Positions 27,397-35,792 of a stretch of DNA of 64,000 bases are shown here, piece by piece. Source of the DNA: Bosea sp. 685 (lineage in GTDB: Bacteria > Pseudomonadota > Alphaproteobacteria > Rhizobiales > Beijerinckiaceae); NCBI RefSeq assembly GCF_031884435.1, contig NZ_CP134779.1, forward strand, positions 992,001-1,056,000, given 5' to 3'. The translations under genes were made by a program, and so were the position numbers. The notes under the pieces were generated by a model that worked only from the letters and a program-made list of their open reading frames with translations, made no database searches and was not told the origin of the DNA. The number at the start of each line of letters is the position of its first letter. Within the stretch, counting starts at the first letter, position 1.

Positions 27397-28602
27397 TCAG
27401 GCGATCTTGACCAGGGCGATCTTGCCGGACTGGACCTGCTCGTAGCGGAACTTCGAGTCGCTGATGTCGCCGATCTCGGTGAAGTCGCAGGGACCGCTGG
27501 CGCCGTCGTAGTCGACCGCCTGCTTGGCAGCGATGGCCTTGAAACCGTCGATGGCGTTGTCGATCTTGGTGCCACCGGGCGCCTGGCTGACCTTGCGGAT
27601 ATTGTCCTTGACCGCGGTGCCAGACGAGTCTCCCGCAAGTGCGATTGCCATCAGCACGAGGTTGATGTGGTCGTAGATCTGCGTGGTGTAGGGATCGGGC
27701 GAGGCAACGCCGATCAGCTTGACCAGCCGCTCATAGGCCTTCGAGCCTTCGGCCGGCGAGGGCGAGAGGATGAAGGTCTTTTCAGCCACATCTGCCGGCA
27801 CGCTGTCCAGGAGCTTCTGGTTGACCGAGTAGCCGAAGGCGAGTTTCGTGCCGGAAAAGCCGGCGCGGAACAGATCCTTGAGAATCACGCTGGTATCAGG
27901 GGTATAGCCGCCGAGCACGATGGCGTCCGGCTTGAAGCGAAGCGCCTCGTCGATCTCGCTGCGATAGGCCGGCTTCTTGTCGTCATAGATCAGCATGGCC
28001 GTCTCGCCGCCGGCAGCCTTGACTATGGCCGTCATGCTTTCGAACTGGCTCTGGGCGAAAGGCGTCTGTGGCGAGAGCACGAAGACGCGCTTGGCGCCCT
28101 GGGCGAGAGCGAATTCGCCGAACTTCCGGCCCTGAAGCTTGGTGTTGGGCTGCGTGCGGACCAGATAACCCTGATGCGGCAGCAGCGTGATCGAATCCGC
28201 GCCGGAGGTGGTGCAGAGGAAGGTCTTCGATTCCCAGCAGAGCGGGGCGACGGCGGTGGTCACCGAGGAGGCCCAGGTGCCCAGAATCGCTGAGACCTTG
28301 TCGACGTCGATCAGCTTGCGCGCGGCGCGCACGCCGGCTTCCGGGTTGGTCTGATCGTCCTCAGAGATCAACTCGACCTTTCGCCCAAGTACGCCGCCAG
28401 CCGCATTGACCTCGTCGACGACCGCCTTCACGGCCTTGACCATCAGCGGGCCATAGGGGCCGCCCGAACCGGTCAATGGCGTCAGCGTGCCGATCCTGAT
28501 CGGCGCACCCTGCGCCAAAGCGAACTTCGGCAAGGCGGCGAGGCCAGCAAGCGCGGCAGCGCCGCCGAGCAGCGTGCGGCGGTCGGTGAGAAACTCGGTC
28601 AT
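27397..28602 (-). CDS. Branched-chain amino acid-type ABC substrate-binding protein (LivJ/K-like)
   Basis: Protein of 401 residues (Peripla_BP_6). The Tat leader TDRRTLLGGAAALAGLAAL ends near ALAQG; then PIRIGTLTPLTGSGGPYG, KVELISEDDQTNPEAGV and TSVILKDLFRAGF. ATG 28602 is preferred over ATG 28608 because AGGGG abuts the upstream ATG but stands six bases from the downstream one. Periplasmic receptor for the LivHMGF transporter. Confidence 0.93.
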   Translation of the reverse strand: MTEFLTDRRTLLGGAAALAGLAALPKFALAQGAPIRIGTLTPLTGSGGPYGPLMVKAVKAVVDEVNAAGGVLGRKVELISEDDQTNPEAGVRAARKLIDVDKVSAILGTWASSVTTAVAPLCWESKTFLCTTSGADSITLLPHQGYLVRTQPNTKLQGRKFGEFALAQGAKRVFVLSPQTPFAQSQFESMTAIVKAAGGETAMLIYDDKKPAYRSEIDEALRFKPDAIVLGGYTPDTSVILKDLFRAGFSGTKLAFGYSVNQKLLDSVPADVAEKTFILSPSPAEGSKAYERLVKLIGVASPDPYTTQIYDHINLVLMAIALAGDSSGTAVKDNIRKVSQAPGGTKIDNAIDGFKAIAAKQAVDYDGASGPCDFTEIGDISDSKFRYEQVQSGKIALVKIA

Positions 28603-28665
28603 GGTCATCCCCTGTTATGATTGCTGGTTCTTGATCGGTCGGCTTGAATCAGGTCGGCATCGTGA

Positions 28666-29403
28666 TCAGCCGCCGAGGAAGAGGCGGCGGATTTCGGGGT
28701 CGGCAGCGAGTGCGGGACCTGAGCCCTCGCGGCTGTTGCGGCCTGAGACGAGAACATAGCCGCGCGTCGAGATCTCGAGCGCTTCCAGCGCGTGCTGCTC
28801 GACCATCAGGATCGGCAGGCCGCCCTTGTTCAGCGCCACGATCGCCTCGAACAGCTCCTCGGCCGCCTTGGGAGAGAGGCCGGCGGTCGGCTCGTCGAGC
28901 AGGAGCAGGGCGGGCGCATTCATCAGGCCCATCGCCATGGCGAGGATCTGGCGCTGGCCGCCCGAAAGCGTGCGGGCAAGTGCGCGGCGCTTGCCCGCCA
29001 GCATCGGGTAGCGGGCATAAAGTTCCTCGCTGCGCTCGCGCACTTGGCCGGGGTTCTGGAAGCCGCTGATCTCGAGGTTCTCCGCAACCGTCATCGCGCC
29101 GAAGACATTGCGCTCCTGCGGTACGAAGCCGATGCCGTGCTTGGCGCGGCCGAGCGCGCCCTGGCTGGTCACGTCGGCCCCGTTCAAGATGATCGCGCCC
29201 TCGCGCGCAGACACCAGCCCGGCGATCGTTTTCAGCAGCGTCGATTTTCCGGCGCCATTGGGGCCGATGATCGAGACGATCTCGCCGGCCTCGACCCGCA
29301 GCGAGCATCCCTTCAGGATCTGTTCGGCCGCGCCATAGCCGGCGACGACGCCATCGACGGCGAGCAGGCCGTCCTTCGCCAGGCCGCCATTCGCCGTGTT
29401 CAA
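28666..29403 (-). CDS. livF: Branched-chain amino acid-type ABC ATPase (LivF)
   Basis: Protein of 245 residues. Walker A GPNGAGKST (about 43-51), VPQERNVFGAMTV Q-loop region, LSGGQRQILAMAMGL signature, LLLLDEPTAGLSP Walker B. Short LivF length without the LivG insert. The start is TTG at 29403, overlapping the livG stop as TTGA with GGGAG upstream; the frame upstream contains no LivF-like sequence. Confidence 0.93.
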   Translation of the reverse strand: MNTANGGLAKDGLLAVDGVVAGYGAAEQILKGCSLRVEAGEIVSIIGPNGAGKSTLLKTIAGLVSAREGAIILNGADVTSQGALGRAKHGIGFVPQERNVFGAMTVAENLEISGFQNPGQVRERSEELYARYPMLAGKRRALARTLSGGQRQILAMAMGLMNAPALLLLDEPTAGLSPKAAEELFEAIVALNKGGLPILMVEQHALEALEISTRGYVLVSGRNSREGSGPALAADPEIRRLFLGG

Positions 29404-30164
29404 TGCCGTCTCCCGAGATAGGCTTCCTGCACGCGGATGTCGGAGGCGACCTCGTCGAAGCTGCCTTGCGTCAGGGTCTTGCCCTCGGCCATGACGATGA
29501 CCGGGGCACAAAGCCGCTTGATCAGCGCCATGTCGTGCTCGATCAGGCAGATCGTCAGCCCGTCCCGGTTCAGCGCGACGAGGTGATCGGCGATCTGCTC
29601 GGTGAGGCTCGGATTGACGCCGGCCATGGGTTCGTCGAGCAGCAGGATCTTGGGGTCCGCCATCAAGGCGCGCCCGATCTCGACCAGCTTCTTCTGCCCG
29701 CCTGAGAGCGCCGTCACCGGATTGTCCAGCACATGGTCGAGCTTGAGCCGCCGGGCGATGCCGAAGGCGCGCTCGGTGAGCTCCTGCTCGCGCCGCCGTG
29801 CCGTAGCCGAGCGCAGCATCGCCGCCAGCAGGTTCTCGCCAGGCTGGCCGGCGCCATAGAGCATCAGGTGCTGGAAGACGCTGAGCTTGGGAAAGCCGCG
29901 CGCGAGCTGGAATGAGCGCACGAGCCCGGCCGCCACGAGCTTTTCGGGGGCTAAGCCGGTGGTCTCGACCAGACCGAGCCGGACCGAGCCGGCCTTGGGG
30001 CGGTAGAGCCCGGAGACGGCGTTGAACAAGGTCGATTTGCCGGCGCCGTTGGGGCCGATCAACCCGGTGAAGGAGCCGGCGGGAACGGCGAAGTCGACGC
30101 CGCGCAGCACATGCACGCCATAGAAGTCGAGCTTCAGCCCTTCGATGGTAAGGGCCGCCGTCAT
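29400..30164 (-). CDS. livG: Branched-chain amino acid-type ABC ATPase (LivG)
   Basis: Protein of 254 residues. Walker A GPNGAGKST (about 37-45), RSFQLARGFPKLSVFQHLM Q-loop, ALSGGQKKLVEIGRAL signature, LLLDEPMAGVNP Walker B, EHDMALI H-loop. The LivG-type longer helical insert lies between. ATG 30164 overlaps the TetR stop as ATGA, so the regulator and transporter are co-translated. Confidence 0.94.
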   Translation of the reverse strand: MTAALTIEGLKLDFYGVHVLRGVDFAVPAGSFTGLIGPNGAGKSTLFNAVSGLYRPKAGSVRLGLVETTGLAPEKLVAAGLVRSFQLARGFPKLSVFQHLMLYGAGQPGENLLAAMLRSATARRREQELTERAFGIARRLKLDHVLDNPVTALSGGQKKLVEIGRALMADPKILLLDEPMAGVNPSLTEQIADHLVALNRDGLTICLIEHDMALIKRLCAPVIVMAEGKTLTQGSFDEVASDIRVQEAYLGRRH

Positions 30165-30817
30165 CGCGCGCCTGCCTTGCGTCTGGAGTCCTGCGCGGGG
30201 GCGGCCTCGATCGGGAATTGCTGGCGGACCTGCTGCTTCCAGAAGGCCAGCATCTCCTGATAATAGGCGGGGTCGTTGGGGCGCAGCACCGTCTGGCTGA
30301 TCATGCCGCGCACCAGGCACATCGTTGCGTTCATGACGATGCGGGTATGGTCGGGGTCGACGCCGGTGCGGGCCGCGAGCGCCGTCCAGATCGCGTCGAG
30401 ACCGGCGTGGAAATCGCGCACGGTGGGGATGAGGTCGGCTCTGAAGTCGGGATTGTGCCGGGCTTCGGGCAGATACTCCATCGTGACGTAGAACAGCCGG
30501 TCGTCCATCATCTGCCAGATGTAGTCGACGATCTCGTCGCTGGAGCCGCCGCGGGCAATGAAATCCTCGGCGAAGCGGTGCAGGTCGCGAGTGGTCTTGC
30601 TGAGCATGTCGGCGACGGAGACGCTGATGATCGCCTCGCGGGTGGTGAAATGATGCGTCAGCGCGCCGCGTGAAACACCGGCCTGGCGGGCGATCTCCGG
30701 GGTGGTGGTGCGGGCGAGGCCCCGATCATGCAGCAGGTCGATCGTGGCGTTCATCAGCCGCGTCGAGGTTTCCGCGCTGCGTTCCTTTTGGGATCGTCTT
30801 TTACCGGTTCCGCTCAC
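30161..30817 (-). CDS. TetR-family transcriptional regulator heading the Liv operon
   Basis: Protein of 218 residues. HTH region: ATIDLLHDRGLARTTTPEIA then GVSRGALTHHFTTREAI (about residues 47-63). The C-terminal half contains LFYVTMEYLPEARHNPDF, fitting the TetR_C_6-like ligand domain. GTG 30817 is preferred because GAGG lies seven to eight bases upstream; a GTG at 30835 is also open. The gene overlaps livG and is the first gene of the long operon, implying autoregulation and direct control of transporter and hydrolases. Confidence 0.9.
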   Translation of the reverse strand: MSGTGKRRSQKERSAETSTRLMNATIDLLHDRGLARTTTPEIARQAGVSRGALTHHFTTREAIISVSVADMLSKTTRDLHRFAEDFIARGGSSDEIVDYIWQMMDDRLFYVTMEYLPEARHNPDFRADLIPTVRDFHAGLDAIWTALAARTGVDPDHTRIVMNATMCLVRGMISQTVLRPNDPAYYQEMLAFWKQQVRQQFPIEAAPAQDSRRKAGAR

Positions 30818-30865
30818 GCCAAGCCTCAACCCCACAGGATGGGCGAAAGCTGCGACTCGTTTTGC

Positions 30866-30883
30866 AAACAGTCAAGCATGTTT
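30866..30883. promoter_or_regulatory. Candidate TetR operator
   Basis: AAACA-gtcaagca-TGTTT (18 bp dyad) 49 bases ahead of the TetR start, overlapped by a second dyad AGCAT-N7-ATGCT (30876-30892). The stretch is AT-rich and lies where the operon promoter should be. Based on symmetry and position only. Confidence 0.4.
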
Positions 30884-30949
30884 CTTATGCTCCCGTGCCT
30901 GGATAGGAGGCGTGTGTGGAGATGTCGTGGGATCAAGCGGTTCGGATCG

Positions 30950-31681
30950 TCAGAGGCTGAAAATCCGCCCCCAACCAGCGGCGGCTGAGCTCGTCTCGAC
31001 GCCGGCTGCCCTGAGCGCGGCCCAGACACCGGCTGCCGCCGAATCGATGACGGGCAGGTCGGTCTCCGCCTCGAGCATGGCTGCGACGGGGGCGCCGTTG
31101 AAATTGGTGCAGAAGATGACGATCGCCTCGGCTGCCCCCTCCGCCGCGGCCGCCCGCGCCATCGCGGCGATCTCGCCTGGCAGCACCGCGCCATAGGAGA
31201 GATTGTCGCTCAGGCCGGCATGGCGCTCGGCGGTAACGGCAAAGCCCTTGGCGGTGAAATTGGCGACGCTCCGCGCTTGAGCGGCCGTGGTGTAGGGCGT
31301 GATCAGCGCGATGCGCTGTGCGTTTAGTCGCCGCAGCGCATCGAGCGTCGCCAAGGCCGATGTCACGGCGGGCAGTCCGGTCCGTGCGGTGATGTCGGCG
31401 CAGAGCCGTTCGTCGATGTCGAAGCCGTAATCGCCGCCCTTCGAGCCGTTCCAGCAGATCGCGGCAGGCTCGGCATGGCTCAGCAAGTCCGCCGCCTGCA
31501 GCATCACCGGCCAGTCATAGGGATTGGCCGCGATCTGGTCGGGGCTGGTGTTGCCGAAGACGGGGATGCGCGTGAACAGGGGCGTCACGCCCGCCAGCGT
31601 GGTGCAGATCGCTTGCGTCACACGCTCGACCGTGCGGTTGCCCGAGGGCGTGATCGTGCCGATGGCGATGTCGCTTTGCAT
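30950..31681 (-). CDS. Aspartate/glutamate racemase-superfamily protein, maleate isomerase/decarboxylase-like
   Basis: Protein of 243 residues. IGTITPSGNRTVERV at the start, ICWNGSKGG and ALITPYTTA, then VIFCTNFNGAPVA (about residues 184-196) with the second catalytic-type Cys. The first conserved Cys position appears to be in AAICWNG. The layout matches the maleate cis-trans isomerase / arylmalonate decarboxylase group, which act on short dicarboxylates or related acids. ATG 31681 (MQSDIAIG); the open frame upstream runs through a repeat and is not coding. It is downstream of the SDR and TRAP genes but separated by two palindromes. Confidence 0.82.
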   Translation of the reverse strand: MQSDIAIGTITPSGNRTVERVTQAICTTLAGVTPLFTRIPVFGNTSPDQIAANPYDWPVMLQAADLLSHAEPAAICWNGSKGGDYGFDIDERLCADITARTGLPAVTSALATLDALRRLNAQRIALITPYTTAAQARSVANFTAKGFAVTAERHAGLSDNLSYGAVLPGEIAAMARAAAAEGAAEAIVIFCTNFNGAPVAAMLEAETDLPVIDSAAAGVWAALRAAGVETSSAAAGWGRIFSL

Positions 31682-31687
31682 GACTCC

Positions 31688-31738
31688 AGAGCATTGCGCG
31701 AAAAAGTGGGTACCGGTTTTTCGCATGAGCAATGCTCT
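31688..31738. repeat. Palindromic intergenic element (GCGAAAAA...TTTTTCGC family)
   Basis: Nested dyads: AGAGCATTGC (31688-31697) pairs with GCAATGCTCT (31729-31738), and inside GCGAAAAA pairs with TTTTTCGC around a GTGGGTACCGG core. Further members of the same family occur at 54333-54402, 56068-56096 and 57135-57246. It resembles the mosaic palindromic elements described for Rhizobiales intergenic regions. Confidence 0.75.
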
Positions 31739-31751
31739 AAATTTTGGAATC

Positions 31752-31795
31752 GATCACGTCGCATTCGGACGGAACCGTCCGAATGCGACGTGATC
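31752..31795. repeat. 44-base perfect hairpin palindrome
   Basis: Arms of 21 bases (31752-31772 and 31775-31795) are perfectly complementary with a two-base AA centre; the arm starts gatcacgtcg and ends ttcggacgg. It sits between SDR and racemase genes, next to the repeat at 31688. It could act as a strong RNA hairpin in either direction, but no T-tract follows, so a terminator role is uncertain. Confidence 0.8.
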
Positions 31796-31834
31796 TAATG
31801 CAGCAAGATGCAGGCCAGCCGCCCGAGATGATGT

Positions 31835-32638
31835 TCAGCCCAGCGGGGCGACGGCGCAGCTTTGGCCGCCATCGACCGGCAGGCAGACGCCGGTGATGAA
31901 CTGGGCTTCGTCGGAAGCGAGGAAGACGGCGGCGTTGGCGACGTCCCAGGCGGTGCCCATCTTGCCGAGCGGCACCGAGGCGTTGCGCGCCGCGACCATC
32001 TCCTCGACCGAGGCGTACTGGCTGGAGATCTGCTTGTAGATCAATGGCGTGTCGATCATGCCGGGCATGATGCAATTGGCGCGGATGCCTTGCCTTGCAT
32101 ATTGCATGGCGAGGCCGAGCGTCGCCTGGTTCACGGCCGCCTTGGTCGCGTAATAGGCGAAATAAGGGTAGCCGGTCCAACGGATCGCCGCGAGCGAGGA
32201 GATGTTGACGATCGCGCCGCCGCCGGCCTTCAGCATATGCGGGATCACCGCCTTGGAGCAGCGGAAGACCGGGCCGAGATTGAGGTCGACCGCCGCCTTG
32301 AACTGCTCTTCGCTGAGTTCGACCGGGCCGCCCATATGGGTGATGCCGACGTTGTTGTGCAGGATGTCGATGCGGCCGAAGCGGGTCATGGTCGCGGCGA
32401 CGGCTGCGTCGATCGAGCCCTGCTGCGTCACATCGGCGGCAAGCGCGATGGCGACGCCGCCTTCTGCGGCGATGATGCCGGCGGTCTCGTCGGCTGCGGC
32501 CTGGCTGATGTCGATGCAGGCAACGCGGGCGCCTTCGCGGGCGAAGGCGACGGCTGCGGCCTTGCCATTGCCCCAGCCCGGCCCTGACGAGCCGGCGCCG
32601 AAGACGATGGCGATCTTGCTCTTCAGGCGGTCGGCCAT
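31835..32638 (-). CDS. Short-chain dehydrogenase/reductase
   Basis: Protein of 267 residues. The NAD(P) motif is the variant GAGSSGPGWGNGKA (residues 13-26) instead of plain TGxxxGIG; HNNVG, the NISSLAA serine and the catalytic pair in YYATK are present, and the C-terminus has the classical GVCLPVDGG. It oxidises or reduces a hydroxy or keto group. ATG 32638 shares one base with the stop of the TRAP permease gene (TGATG); GTG 32641 is an alternative. Translational coupling suggests it acts on the acid taken up by the TRAP transporter. Confidence 0.92.
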   Translation of the reverse strand: MADRLKSKIAIVFGAGSSGPGWGNGKAAAVAFAREGARVACIDISQAAADETAGIIAAEGGVAIALAADVTQQGSIDAAVAATMTRFGRIDILHNNVGITHMGGPVELSEEQFKAAVDLNLGPVFRCSKAVIPHMLKAGGGAIVNISSLAAIRWTGYPYFAYYATKAAVNQATLGLAMQYARQGIRANCIMPGMIDTPLIYKQISSQYASVEEMVAARNASVPLGKMGTAWDVANAAVFLASDEAQFITGVCLPVDGGQSCAVAPLG

Positions 32639-34515
32639 CACAGGAATCCGATCGAGAACCAGGGCACCGCTGCGACGATGATCAGGCCGATCAGCAGGGC
32701 CAGCATATAGCCCCAGATCGGGCCGATGCCCTCGTCGGGATTGACCTTGCCGATGGCGCAGGCCGCGTAATAGCCGACGCCGAAGGGCGGTGCGAACAGG
32801 CCCAGCCCCATCGCGAGCACCACGACCATGGCGTAGTGCACCTCATGGATGCCGACGAGCTTGGCGATCGGGAACAAGAGCGGGCCGAACAGAACGATGG
32901 CGGGGATGCCTTCGAGCACGCTGCCCAGGATGATGAAGGCGAGGATCGATACGGCCATGAAGCCGATCGCGCCGCCGGGCAGATGGGTCATGATCTCGAC
33001 CAGCGTCCGGGAGAAGCCAGACTGCGTCAGGCCCCAGGCCATGGCCGATGCCGCCCCGATGATGATCAGGATGGCGCCGGAGAGAGAGGCCGTGTCGATC
33101 AGGATCTGGCCGAGGCGGGACCAGTTGAACTGGCGGTAGACCAGAAGCCCGATGATCAGCGAGTAGACGATGCCGATGGTCGAGACCTCGGTGGCGGTCG
33201 AAACGCCCTCGACGACGGCGGCGCGGATCAGGAAGGGCAACGCCAGGGCTGGCAGCGCGATGATGAAGGTCTTGCCGATCTCGGGCCATTTCGCCTTTAC
33301 GACATGGCTGAGATCGTCATGGCGATAGCGCCGCGACACGACGAAACAGAGCCCGATCGCCAGGACGACGCCGGGCAGCAGGCCGCCGGTGAAGAGGGCC
33401 GCGATCGAGACGCCTGTGACCGAGCCGATGGTGATCAGCACGATCGAGGGCGGGATCGTTTCTGTCTGCGCGCCGGTGGCCGAGAGCAGGGCAACGAGGT
33501 CGCCGGGCTTGGCGCCGCGCGCCTTCATCTCCGGAAACAAGGCTGGCGCGACCGCGGCCATGTCGGCTGCCTTCGAGCCCGAAATGCCCGAGACGAGGTA
33601 CATCGCGCCGATCAGCACATAGGAGAGGCCGCCGCGGACATGGCCGAGCAGGCTCGCCAGGAAGCGCACCATCGCCTTGGCCATGCCGCACATCTCGATG
33701 AGCAGGCCGAGGAAGACGAAGAGCGGCACGGCGAGCAGGATGAGATGGCTCATGCCTTCATCCATGCGCCCGACCAGGGTCATCGTCGGCACGCGCGTGG
33801 TCAGCGCGAGATAGCCGAAGGTGGCGAGCGCGAAGGAGAAGACGATCGGCACGCCGGAGAAGACGCAAAACCCGACGACGCCGACGAAGAAGATGAGCAG
33901 GTTGAGGTTGCCCAGCGTCTTGAGCATGGGACCGAGCCACCAGAAGCCGGCGACCGCCACAGCGACCAGGGCCAGCGCCAGCAAAGCCTGCGGCACGCCC
34001 GAGCGCATGGTCAGGCGCAGCAGCGAAAAGGCGATCATCAGGCCGACGCCGACCGGGAAGGCGGCCGCGCGCCAGACATTGGAGATTTCCATCGCCGGGG
34101 TGGTGATGAAGGCTTCTTCCTCGGCCCAGCGGAAGGCAGGGCCGATGATCAGGAGCAGGAAGCCGAGGCCGGCCGCCACGCCCAGCGCGTCGAAGAAGTT
34201 GCGCCATTCCGGCGTGCTGCGCGAGACCAGCGCGGTCATGCGCATATGCTCGCCGCGCCGGAGCGCGACGACGGCGCCAAGCATGGCGAGCCAGAGGAAC
34301 AGGGTCGAGGCAAGCTCGTCCGACCAGGTCAGCGGCGTGTGTAGGAGATAGCGGGCGACGATGCCCGAAAACAGCACGACCACCTCGGCGACGACGAGGA
34401 TGGCGGCCGGTATCTCGACGATGACGCCGAGGATGCGGTCGATCTTCGCGGCAAGGGTGCGGCGTGGCGCCGCCGCCATTGCGGGCGGCGTCGCGAATTC
34501 GGACACGGTGTCCAT
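32638..34515 (-). CDS. TRAP transporter fused permease (DctQ-DctM)
   Basis: Protein of 625 residues combining both membrane subunits. Residues 1 to about 190 form the four-TM DctQ part (ARYLLHTPLTWSDELASTLFLW is the conserved segment, split here by position 55); the rest is the 12-TM DctM large subunit with GVPIVFSFALATFGYLAL, VSGISGSKAADMAAVAPAL and GLFAPPFGVGYYAA motifs. It imports an organic acid using the sodium gradient with the DctP receptor encoded ten bases upstream. Confidence 0.93.
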   Translation of the reverse strand: MDTVSEFATPPAMAAAPRRTLAAKIDRILGVIVEIPAAILVVAEVVVLFSGIVARYLLHTPLTWSDELASTLFLWLAMLGAVVALRRGEHMRMTALVSRSTPEWRNFFDALGVAAGLGFLLLIIGPAFRWAEEEAFITTPAMEISNVWRAAAFPVGVGLMIAFSLLRLTMRSGVPQALLALALVAVAVAGFWWLGPMLKTLGNLNLLIFFVGVVGFCVFSGVPIVFSFALATFGYLALTTRVPTMTLVGRMDEGMSHLILLAVPLFVFLGLLIEMCGMAKAMVRFLASLLGHVRGGLSYVLIGAMYLVSGISGSKAADMAAVAPALFPEMKARGAKPGDLVALLSATGAQTETIPPSIVLITIGSVTGVSIAALFTGGLLPGVVLAIGLCFVVSRRYRHDDLSHVVKAKWPEIGKTFIIALPALALPFLIRAAVVEGVSTATEVSTIGIVYSLIIGLLVYRQFNWSRLGQILIDTASLSGAILIIIGAASAMAWGLTQSGFSRTLVEIMTHLPGGAIGFMAVSILAFIILGSVLEGIPAIVLFGPLLFPIAKLVGIHEVHYAMVVVLAMGLGLFAPPFGVGYYAACAIGKVNPDEGIGPIWGYMLALLIGLIIVAAVPWFSIGFL

Positions 34516-34525
34516 GGTGCAGGCG

Positions 34526-35539
34526 TCAGCTCAGCGAGCCGACGGCGGCCTCGAGGGTCGCCCAGGCGTCCTTGCCGAACTTGGCTTCCCATTCCTTGTA
34601 GAAGCCGGCGCTCTTGAGCTTGTCGCGGAAGAGAGCGGCATCGACCGTGTTGAACTTCATGCCCTTGCCGGACAATTCGGTCTGCAGGTTCACCGTCAGC
34701 GCCGCAACGTCGGCGCGCTCGGCAATGCCGGCCGCGTTGAGGTGCTTGGCGACGATGGTCTGGATGTCCTTGGGCAGGGCATCCCAGTTCGCCTTGTTGG
34801 CCAGAAGCCAGAAGCCGTCCCACATATGGTTGGTCAGCGAGCAGAAGCTCTGGACCTCATAGAGCTTGGCGGTCTCGATGATCGCGAGCGGGTTCTCCTG
34901 CGCGTCGACGATCTTCGACTGCAGGGCGCTGTAGACCTCGTTGAAGTTGATCGTCGTCGGGGCCGCGCCGAAGCCCTTGTACATTGAGGTCCAGAGCGGG
35001 GCGGGCGGGACGCGGATCTTGAGGTTGTTCAGATCGGCCGGCGTAACGATCGGCTTGCCCGAGCTCGTGGTCTGGCGGAAGCCGTTATCCCAGATCGTCT
35101 CCATCGCGAAGATCGAGCGGCTCTTGGCGATCTCGGCGCGGACATAGTCGCCGAGCTTGCCGTCCATCGCCTTCCAGACCGTGTCGTAATCCTTGAAGGC
35201 GAAGCCGACGCCGTTGATCGCGGCGGCCGGCACCAGCGTGGACAGGATCAGTCCCGAGAGCGTGAAGAAATCGACCGCGCCGGAGCGGATCTGGCCGAGC
35301 GTGTCGGTGTCGGAGCCGAGCTGGCTCGAGGGGAAGATCTGCAGCTCGAAGCGGCCGCCGGTCTCTTCCTTGATCTTGTTGGCGGCTTCCTGCGCGCGCT
35401 TGTTCAGCGGGTGCGTCAGCGCCAGGTTGTTGGCGAATTTATAGGTGAATTCGGCGGCCCGCGCTCGGCCGATGGAAAAGCCGGTAACGGCAAGGGCGCC
35501 CGTGCCGGCGGCAAAGCTGCGGCGTGTCAATTTCGTCAT
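34526..35539 (-). CDS. TRAP transporter substrate-binding protein (DctP family)
   Basis: Protein of 337 residues. Tat-type leader LTRRSFAAGTGALAVTGFSI with cleavage near ARAAEF; DctP motifs FANNLALTHPLNKRAQEAAN, QIFPSSQLGSDTD, LKIRVPPAPLWTSMYKGFGA (the conserved Arg that binds the carboxylate), VDAQENPL. ATG 35539 follows GGGAGGAT at ideal spacing. It is the first gene of dctP-dctQM-SDR, divergent from an IclR gene. Confidence 0.94.
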   Translation of the reverse strand: MTKLTRRSFAAGTGALAVTGFSIGRARAAEFTYKFANNLALTHPLNKRAQEAANKIKEETGGRFELQIFPSSQLGSDTDTLGQIRSGAVDFFTLSGLILSTLVPAAAINGVGFAFKDYDTVWKAMDGKLGDYVRAEIAKSRSIFAMETIWDNGFRQTTSSGKPIVTPADLNNLKIRVPPAPLWTSMYKGFGAAPTTINFNEVYSALQSKIVDAQENPLAIIETAKLYEVQSFCSLTNHMWDGFWLLANKANWDALPKDIQTIVAKHLNAAGIAERADVAALTVNLQTELSGKGMKFNTVDAALFRDKLKSAGFYKEWEAKFGKDAWATLEAAVGSLS

Positions 35540-35685
35540 CTGGTATCCTCCCAAGTCTTCAGGCCGGACTCTCCGCGGGTTTGCCCGCGCGAGAGCTGTG
35601 ATTGCAGCGACGGCCCTCGCTCCGGTTTCGGAAGGCCGCGTAACCTTAGGCTGTGACCCCTTGGCCGCCAGCCTGCTCGAACCGT

Positions 35686-35698
35686 TCCATATCGTGGA
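35686..35698. promoter_or_regulatory. Candidate IclR operator, site 1 (TCCA-N5-TGGA)
   Basis: TCCA-tatcg-TGGA lies in the divergent region between dctP and iclR. A second copy of the same 13-bp dyad pattern lies at 35780-35792; the two extended sites (CCATATYGTGGA) are in opposite orientation. Confidence 0.5.
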
Positions 35699-35779
35699 TC
35701 GCTCGGAGCCAGTATTCTTTATCCTTGACGAAATACAAGCGATGAAACAGTTGTCAACGCAATAAGGACGCTAAAAGGG

Positions 35780-35792
35780 TCCACAATATGGA
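35780..35792. promoter_or_regulatory. Candidate IclR operator, site 2, covering the iclR start codon
   Basis: TCCA-caata-TGGA spans the iclR ATG (35788-35790). With site 1, 94 bases away, it would let the regulator repress its own gene and the TRAP operon. Based on the repeated dyad and position only. Confidence 0.5.
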
